Part shown: one piece after another, positions 7,337-12,500 of the stretch
Numbering within the stretch: the first letter of the stretch is position 1
Layout of the letters: each line of letters opens with the position of its first letter
Assembly (NCBI GenBank): GCA_016946835.1
Contig: JACVTC010000100.1
Span: 185,001-197,500, forward strand
Length of the DNA stretch: 12,500 nt
Direction: 5' to 3'
From: Neocallimastix lanati (nom. inval.)
Taxonomy: Eukaryota; Neocallimastigomycota; Neocallimastigomycetes; Neocallimastigales; Neocallimastigaceae
Notes under the pieces: model-generated
What the model saw: only the letters and a program-made list of their open reading frames with translations
Told to the model about the DNA's origin: nothing
Databases searched by the model: none
Translations under genes and position numbers: made by a program

Positions 7337-10300
7337 ATGAATTTATTAATGAAAAACAATGAAGAACTTAAAAAAGCAATTATGAAAGGAAATACCAGTA
7401 GGGTAAAATATTTGCTAGAGAATAAAACAGTTAATATTAATGCCAGAATAAGATACACCAATAATCCGAATATTGCAGAATATATAGCACTAATTTGGGC
7501 AGCAGAAAAAGGGTATAAAGAAATAGTAATACTGTTATTAAAACAATCTGATATCGATGTTAACATCAAAGATAGTCAAGGGTTCACTGCATTAATGTGT
7601 GCAGCAGAGCAAGGTCATAATGACATAATTGAATTGCTATTAGAACACCCTAATATTAACGTTAATATACAAAATAATCGTGGAGCTACTGCATTGATGC
7701 AAGCAGCTGTAAAGGGACATAAAAAAGTAGTCCAACAATTTTTGAATCATCCTGATATTGATATTAATATAAAAACTATAAATGGAGGTTCAGCAATAAC
7801 AGGTGCAATGTTGTACGGACATAAAGATATAGTCAACCTATTGTTACATCCAAAGCCTCCAAAGGCTAAAGTTAAATTGGAGCGCTCAGAAAAGGTAAAA
7901 GTATCAAATAATACCACTAATATAGATCCTTCATTATCAGAAAAAAATTGCAAAAATTTAAGTACACCAGAATGGATATCAAAAATAACCAGGATGCGAG
8001 TTAGAGGAGAAAATTTTAACAGTCAAAATTCCGAAGGAAATACAATATTAATGTATATAACAAAATTCGCCGATTTAGAGATCCTGCAAATGATTTTAAA
8101 TGAAAAGGATGTCAATGGAAATAGATTTGTTGATGTTAATATTAAAAACAAAAATGAAGAAACAGCATTATTAATGGCAACTCAAGCCAATAATGATAAA
8201 AAATCGATGCTCTTACTGAAATATGGTGCAGATATAGAATTAGCAAAGAAAAAGGCTTCAAACAAGGTGTGTGAGAAACTTGAAGAATTCCGTAATCAAA
8301 TTCAAAAAGCTAACAAAAAGCTCTTGGTAGCGATTGTCTCTAAAAGATATCAATTAGCGAAGGATTTGTTGGAAAAATCTCCTGCGGATGCTAATTTCAT
8401 ATTGACTCAATACAAAAATACCATATTAATGACTATGGCAGATCAAGGATGTACGGAAGCAGTGGAATTATTGCTACAACAACCTAGTATCAACGTTAAC
8501 CTTCAAGATACTCAAGGAATTACGGCATTAATGGTAGCTGCATCGAGAGGACACGACAAAATAGTTAAGATGTTGTTAGATCATGGAGTAGATGTTAATC
8601 ATCAAGATATTCCTCAACATTTTACGGCATTAATATGTGCATCAGAAAAAGGACATGACAAAGTTGTCGAAATATTGCTAGATCATAATGCTAATGTTAA
8701 TTTGCAAGGAAATAAAGGACAAACAGCATTGTTGCTCGCTATATATTTTGGAAGTATGGAAAACGGTCACATAATAAAAGGTCATATGAAAAATGCACAT
8801 ATGAAAATAATTGAACAATTGCTGAAACATAATGCTGATGTAAATATTAAAGATAATGATGGTGATACAGTATTAATGACTGCAACATACCAAGAATGTG
8901 ACAAAGTGGTTAAACTACTTTTAGAACATAATGTTAACGAGAATGATAAAAATATAGCATTAATGATGGCAGTAGAGCTAGGAAATGAAAAAATAGTCAA
9001 GATGTTGCTGGATCATCTAGCTAATGTGAACTATGAAAATCAATTAGGAATCACACCTCTTATACATTCTATTTTGCATAGACATGAAAGAGTAGTAAAA
9101 CTATTGCTTGAAAATGGAGCTAATGTAAACAGTAGAAATGTATTCAATAATACACCATTGATATATGCCATTAGAAGTGGAAATGCAAGAATAGTTAAAC
9201 TATTATTAGAAAATGGAGCTGATGTAAACACTAAAGATTCTTTTTGGAATACACCATTAATGCAAGCCATTGAGAGTGGAAATACCAGAATAATTGAGCT
9301 TTTGTTGAATCAACAAAAGGACATTGATTTCAACATGGTAAACTATTTTGGAGAAACACTATTAAGTTGTGCAGAAAAGATAGGCAGAAATAAAATTATC
9401 AAATTAATTCAATCAAAAATGAAACTGAGTAGCGAACAAATTAAACCTACCCAAGAAGAAATCAAGCTCATTCAACCAGAAGTTTCAGAAGAAGTAAGTA
9501 AACCTACTCTGCCTGAGGCTTCAGAAGAAGAAAAAATAAAACCTACCCTTCCTCAGGCTTCAGAAGAAGAAAAAGTTAAACCTACCCTACCTGAGATTTC
9601 AGAAGAAGAAAAAATCAAACTTACCCTTCCTGAGGCTTCAGAAGAAGTTAGCGAACCTACCTTGCCTGAGGCTACAGAAGAAGAAAAAATCAAACCTACC
9701 CAGTCTAAGCCAACAGAAAGTATTGAAGAAAGATTTTGGGAAGCTGTATCCCAAGGCGATGGTAATAAAATGGATTCATTATTAGATGAAAAAGATGTTG
9801 ATTGTAAATTTCTTATAAATAAAAGAAATAAATCTGGAAATACTGCTCTAATCATTAGTACTCAAAATGGATATATCAATGTAATAAAATCGTTACTAGA
9901 ATGCGTTGAAGATCCTTCTATTTCTCTCAAAAACAATGATATCGATTATGCTTTATTAATTGCTTCTGACAATGGCAATCTCAATATAGTGAGATTGTTG
10001 CTGTCTAATGGTGCAGACTTTTCTTTTAAGGATATCAATGGAGATAATGCATTAATTAAAGCTGCAACAAAGGATCACTTTGATGTGGTCGAAGAATTGA
10101 TTCATCAGAATGCCATCATCAATGCTCAAGGAAAGAATAACAGAACAGCATTAATGATTGCAGCAGAAAACGGTTTTATTCGTATGGTAAAGCTACTACT
10201 AAAGAAAAACGCTAAGGTTACTGTAAAAGATAACTACAATAAAACAGCCTTAGATATTGTAAACGAAAAAATTAATGATATCAAAAACAAAAAAAAAGAA

Positions 10301-10687
10301 AATAAATTTTTTGATAATCTTAAAACCATAAAAGAAATTTTAACAAAGAAAAATAATCAACCCTCCAAATTATTTGAATTTTCATTAAATTTGGATGTTG
10401 ATAAATGGGATGTAATATTTACCTCCAATTATGAAAAAAATAAGAAATTTTGGGAGAAAAACCAACATACCAATTATTCCAAGATTCAAGAATTAATCAA
10501 AGAGATTAAATTAGATCCTTTTAGAGGTAGAGGACAACCCGAACCATTGATAGGAGAATTGAAAGGACTATACTCTAGAAAAATAGATAAGAATAATAGA
10601 CTGGTATATGAAGTGGATGGAGAAAAGGTGATTCTCAAATCATGTAAAGGTCACTATAAACAAGAAAAAAGGAATTACACTAAATAA
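7337..10687 (+). CDS. Ankyrin-repeat protein with C-terminal Txe/YoeB-type mRNA interferase domain
   Basis: A 1116-residue single-exon protein. Ankyrin block one (about 9-690) has roughly 18 repeats with typical TALMxAAxxGHxxIVxLLL and DVNxxD signatures, interrupted by non-ankyrin stretches near 172-225. A hinge (about 703-795) contains five 12-13-residue units of the KPTLPEASEEEKI type (722-785). Block two (about 799-980) has 5-6 repeats. A Lys/Asn-rich linker (about 980-1012) leads to a YoeB-like domain at about 1022-1107. There E1069, R1088, H1106 and Y1107 match E. coli YoeB E46, R65, H83 and Y84 with identical spacing (19, 18 and 1), alongside DPF (1060-1062), PEPL (1068-1071), SRK (1080-1082) and RLVY (1088-1091). 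YoeB cuts mRNA on the ribosome and belongs to the RelE superfamily. Nine residues follow the His-Tyr that ends bacterial YoeB. No signal peptide or membrane segment is seen, so the protein is probably cytosolic or nuclear. No antitoxin gene is adjacent. The start is the first ATG; M5 is an alternative. GC is lower than in the rhomboid-like gene and A-ending codons are favoured. Confidence 0.93.
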   Translation: MNLLMKNNEELKKAIMKGNTSRVKYLLENKTVNINARIRYTNNPNIAEYIALIWAAEKGYKEIVILLLKQSDIDVNIKDSQGFTALMCAAEQGHNDIIELLLEHPNINVNIQNNRGATALMQAAVKGHKKVVQQFLNHPDIDINIKTINGGSAITGAMLYGHKDIVNLLLHPKPPKAKVKLERSEKVKVSNNTTNIDPSLSEKNCKNLSTPEWISKITRMRVRGENFNSQNSEGNTILMYITKFADLEILQMILNEKDVNGNRFVDVNIKNKNEETALLMATQANNDKKSMLLLKYGADIELAKKKASNKVCEKLEEFRNQIQKANKKLLVAIVSKRYQLAKDLLEKSPADANFILTQYKNTILMTMADQGCTEAVELLLQQPSINVNLQDTQGITALMVAASRGHDKIVKMLLDHGVDVNHQDIPQHFTALICASEKGHDKVVEILLDHNANVNLQGNKGQTALLLAIYFGSMENGHIIKGHMKNAHMKIIEQLLKHNADVNIKDNDGDTVLMTATYQECDKVVKLLLEHNVNENDKNIALMMAVELGNEKIVKMLLDHLANVNYENQLGITPLIHSILHRHERVVKLLLENGANVNSRNVFNNTPLIYAIRSGNARIVKLLLENGADVNTKDSFWNTPLMQAIESGNTRIIELLLNQQKDIDFNMVNYFGETLLSCAEKIGRNKIIKLIQSKMKLSSEQIKPTQEEIKLIQPEVSEEVSKPTLPEASEEEKIKPTLPQASEEEKVKPTLPEISEEEKIKLTLPEASEEVSEPTLPEATEEEKIKPTQSKPTESIEERFWEAVSQGDGNKMDSLLDEKDVDCKFLINKRNKSGNTALIISTQNGYINVIKSLLECVEDPSISLKNNDIDYALLIASDNGNLNIVRLLLSNGADFSFKDINGDNALIKAATKDHFDVVEELIHQNAIINAQGKNNRTALMIAAENGFIRMVKLLLKKNAKVTVKDNYNKTALDIVNEKINDIKNKKKENKFFDNLKTIKEILTKKNNQPSKLFEFSLNLDVDKWDVIFTSNYEKNKKFWEKNQHTNYSKIQELIKEIKLDPFRGRGQPEPLIGELKGLYSRKIDKNNRLVYEVDGEKVILKSCKGHYKQEKRNYTK
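9053..9349 (+). repeat. Three tandem 99-bp ankyrin units, recently duplicated
   Basis: Units start at 9053, 9152 and 9251, exactly 99 bp (33 residues) apart, with Thr 573, 606 and 639 opening each repeat (TPLI, TPLI, TPLM). The last two share long identical stretches at the DNA level, such as GGAGCT.ATGTAAACA and ACACCATT. This similarity is higher than between the other ankyrin repeats, so they look like young tandem duplications. Confidence 0.6.
9500..9691 (+). repeat. In-frame 36/39-bp coding minisatellite (acidic hinge)
   Basis: Five units encode KPTLPEASEEEKI or close variants (13, 13, 13, 12 and 13 residues, 722-785), with related partial units on both sides (703-721 and 786-795). All length steps are multiples of three, so the frame is kept. 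The Pro and Glu content suggests a flexible, extended, acidic hinge between the two ankyrin blocks. Confidence 0.8.
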
Positions 10688-10782
10688 GAATTGTTTACTA
10701 AATATAACCGTGTTACCTTTTGAAGGGTCACTCAATTTTTACATCCTTAGCATATCTTGAAAAACTTTTCTATTCTTCTTAT

Positions 10783-10788
10783 AATAAA
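10783..10788 (+). terminator. Possible polyadenylation signal of ankyrin-YoeB gene
   Basis: AATAAA lies about 96 bases after the stop codon. The sequence between stop and signal is less AT-extreme than the spacer beyond, as expected for a 3' UTR. Chance occurrence is possible. Confidence 0.3.
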
Positions 10789-11135
10789 ATGTACTATTCT
10801 TTTAAAATAGAAATCTATATTATTTATGATAATTATCATCATTAAGATGATTTCATTGAAATAAAAAAAATAATAAATATTATTCAATGTACATTATATT
10901 TATAATAATATTGATTATATAAATATAATAATAATAATAAAAATTTAAAAATGATTTTTAATATAAATTTTATAAAAGAAAAAATATTAAATATTTTATT
11001 ATTTTTATTGTAGCAAATTTCATTTAACTTTTATTTTTATTTTTATTTATCTTTTTTTTTTTTTTTTTATTTAATTATTTAATTATTTTTTTCCTCGATT
11101 TTGTCAATATCTTATTTAATAACCATATCATTTTA
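10789..11135. other. AT-rich spacer after the ankyrin gene
   Basis: A/T-dominated sequence with AAT tracts and a T-rich stretch (11031-11090). A short hairpin-like ATCATC/GATGAT pair lies near 10837-10853. No gene was recognised. Confidence 0.6.
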
Positions 11136-11252
11136 GGTGATTATTCCAAAAACCCCATTCTTGGTACGTTATGCCGCTCTCTTTACAGAAATTATGCCTT
11201 AGGACTAGTACTCGACAAGGATTGCTATTCTAATGGTATAAGCGCAGACTAG
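11136..11252 (+). pseudogene. Coding fragment of unknown identity
   Basis: GC rises abruptly here. One frame reads GDYSKNPILGTLCRSLYRN and then YALGLVLDKDCYSNGISAD before TAG at 11250-11252. Just past the stop, another frame stays open for about 15 codons with similar complexity (AARSINVENEVKQVS), as expected after a frameshift. A TTTTAG immediately upstream could be a 3' splice site. Higher-complexity sequence continues to about 11420 but is interrupted in every frame. I do not recognise the family; a decayed gene piece or single exon is the best reading. Confidence 0.3.
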
Positions 11253-11429
11253 CAGCAAGGAGCATCAACGTTGAAAATGAAGTAAAACAGGTTAGCTAAC
11301 ATGGCCAATGCCTCTGAAGGAGAAGTCCATAACTTATTTTAGATAGTCAATTCAAGCATTAATCTGGAATAAGAATTCTTTTTAAACAGAAATCTTTTAA
11401 TCTGGAAGTGAAGTTCGTTGCGCATAAAG

Positions 11430-12096
11430 TTTTTTCTAAATTTATTTATACACTTTATTTTGAATATTACTTTTATTTCACATTGCTATTAAAATATTAT
11501 TATATTAATATTGGGCAAATAATAGTTATTTTTTTTATTAATTCTGTGTTTTTTTAATGAAAAAAATACTTATGTTAGTAATTAATGAATAAATAAATAA
11601 TGTGAAAGTTCGCAATAATTGCAGTTGTAGAAAAAAAAAAATAAAAAAAAAATTTTTTATTTATGATTGTTATTTACTATTAATAATAAAAATGTTAATA
11701 GATTAATCCTAAATATTCAAATTTTTAATTAATTCACTAATTACTCAAATATGGCTGAATATTTAAAATTCAACATTTAATATTAAAAAATATATTTTAA
11801 AAGAACTTAATTATGGAATCAAATTATTATTAATACAACAAAAAAATATATTATCAATTTATTTTTATTGCCAGAAAAATTAAAATTTTTTTTTCTAATT
11901 TTAATTTTAAAGATCGTGCTTTAAATTAAACCTAAAAATCAAGTTCAGGTTACACAGATTAAAATATAAAAAAATATTAATAATTAAAAAATATTAAATT
12001 TATTAGAATTTTTAATAAAATTTTCAAAGATGAGTGGTTAAGACTTTTCAATGTTAAAGTTTTTTTTCTAAAAAAAATATATATATATATATATAA
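11430..12096. other. AT-rich spacer ending in an AT dinucleotide tract
   Basis: Low-complexity A/T sequence with no supportable gene. It ends in an (AT)n run at about 12077-12095, which lies directly at the left edge of homology of the rhomboid-like pseudogene and may mark the duplication breakpoint. Confidence 0.6.
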
Positions 12097-12099
12097 CTT

Positions 12100-12402
12100 C
12101 ATATCGCATAAAGAATGGGAATTATGGTTACAGAAAACGCTATCCAAGTACTAGAATAACATATTAAAAAATTTCATCTACTCTATGGAGAAGAACATTA
12201 TGTTGGAGTAGCTAATGGTGTCACCTCATTCCTCTTTGGTTTCACGACATATTCTGTCTATGACTTGGCACGTACTCAATGATGAAAACGTCGTCATCAT
12301 AAACGTTATCACAAGAAAATTAAGAAGAGAATAGCCAAGGATATTGGCGGCCGCGATAGTTCCTTCAAATCCTATACCATAAATGATGATTACTTCTTTT
12401 AA
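12100..12402 (+). pseudogene. Truncated, decayed copy of the rhomboid-like gene (C-terminal third)
   Basis: This stretch matches the last 101 codons of the gene at 3693-4676, starting at the codon for H228 (the presumed helix-6 His). From the shared ATG to the stop (12115-12402 against 4389-4676) both copies are 288 bases with no indel, and I count 39 mismatches (about 86% identity). In-frame stops lie at 12109-12111, 12157-12159, 12280-12282 and 12283-12285, so it cannot encode the domain. Of the transitions, about 17 go G/C to A/T and 9 the other way. The normal stop and the following 3' flank (GTAAAATGAAAG, poly-A, AAT repeat) are also conserved to the window end. The 5' two thirds, including the HxxxxHxxxN motif, are absent. 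This is a direct-orientation segmental duplicate or a remnant of another family member. Confidence 0.9.
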
Positions 12403-12467
12403 TATAAAGGAGGAAAAATATTAAGTAAAATGAAAGAAAAAATAAAAAAAAAAAAGGCAAATAATAA

Positions 12468-12499
<32 letters not shown>

Positions 12500-12500
12500 G
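12403..12500. repeat. Duplicated 3' flank of the rhomboid-like gene
   Basis: It corresponds to 4677-4781 in the intact copy: GTAAAATGAAAG, an A-rich run (broken by one T here), GGCAAATAATAA and a longer (AAT)n tract. Homology continues to the right edge of the window, so the duplicated unit may extend further. Confidence 0.75.

Noticed and set aside
7228-9855. Minus-strand reading frames opposite the ankyrin gene (7228-7569, 7747-7953, 8782-9000, 9040-9270, 9553-9855)
   Set aside because: They mirror the ankyrin repeats and hinge on the other strand and are rich in Ser, Leu and Phe; they are shadows of the plus-strand gene. One was considered as an antitoxin candidate, but none shows antitoxin features.
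7337-10687. Bacterial contig or endosymbiont origin for the ankyrin-YoeB gene
   Set aside because: The same window holds long poly-A tracts, large (ATTTT)n satellite, very AT-rich kilobase spacers and a duplicated rhomboid-like gene on both sides, none of which suits a bacterial genome; a chimeric assembly cannot be fully excluded from sequence alone.
11399-11445. BTB-domain-like peptide (EVKFVAHKVFSKF)
   Set aside because: The resemblance spans about 13 residues and then becomes low-complexity Tyr/Phe; too short to support.
12025-12060. tRNA D-arm-like stretch (GATGAGTGGTTAAGAC)
   Set aside because: It resembles the A-box of Ser/Leu tRNAs, but no acceptor stem, T-arm or B-box follows, only homopolymer and AT repeat.

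Overview
The window is AT-rich eukaryotic DNA. Spacers are mostly A/T with long poly-A runs and simple repeats, and two intact intronless genes stand out by their higher GC (about 40% and about 32%, estimated by eye). There are no bacterial-style operons, and the leaders are A-rich. This fits best an anaerobic gut fungus (Neocallimastigomycota), known for extremely AT-rich spacers and genes taken from bacteria; another AT-rich protist or early-diverging fungus cannot be excluded. The assignment is inference, since no rRNA or other marker gene is present.

Layout. 1-1687: compound tandem array with twelve identical copies of a 30-nt core separated by pure (ATTTT)n runs; it runs off the left edge. 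1688-3620: AT-rich spacer with no supportable gene. 3693-4676 (+): rhomboid-family membrane protein that keeps the membrane His/Asn motif and a second His but appears to have Asp in place of the catalytic Ser. 4677-5766: spacer. 5767-6271: a higher-GC insert bounded by a 16-bp direct repeat, with a broken minus-strand coding sequence of unknown identity. 6699-7020: AT-rich segment bounded by an imperfect 18-bp inverted repeat. 7337-10687 (+): a 1116-residue protein with about 23 ankyrin repeats in two blocks, an acidic repetitive hinge, and a C-terminal Txe/YoeB-type mRNA interferase domain. 11136-11252: fragment of an unrecognised coding sequence. 12100-12402 (+): decayed copy of the C-terminal 30% of the rhomboid-like gene, with its 3' flank.

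The most striking item is the ankyrin-YoeB fusion. The four residues known to matter in bacterial YoeB (Glu, Arg, His, Tyr) are all present with exactly the bacterial spacing, yet they sit at the end of a large eukaryote-style repeat protein and no antitoxin gene is visible. The two intact genes show no sign of acting together. The window looks like a dynamic, repeat-rich region that gathers duplicates, insertions and multi-copy family genes.
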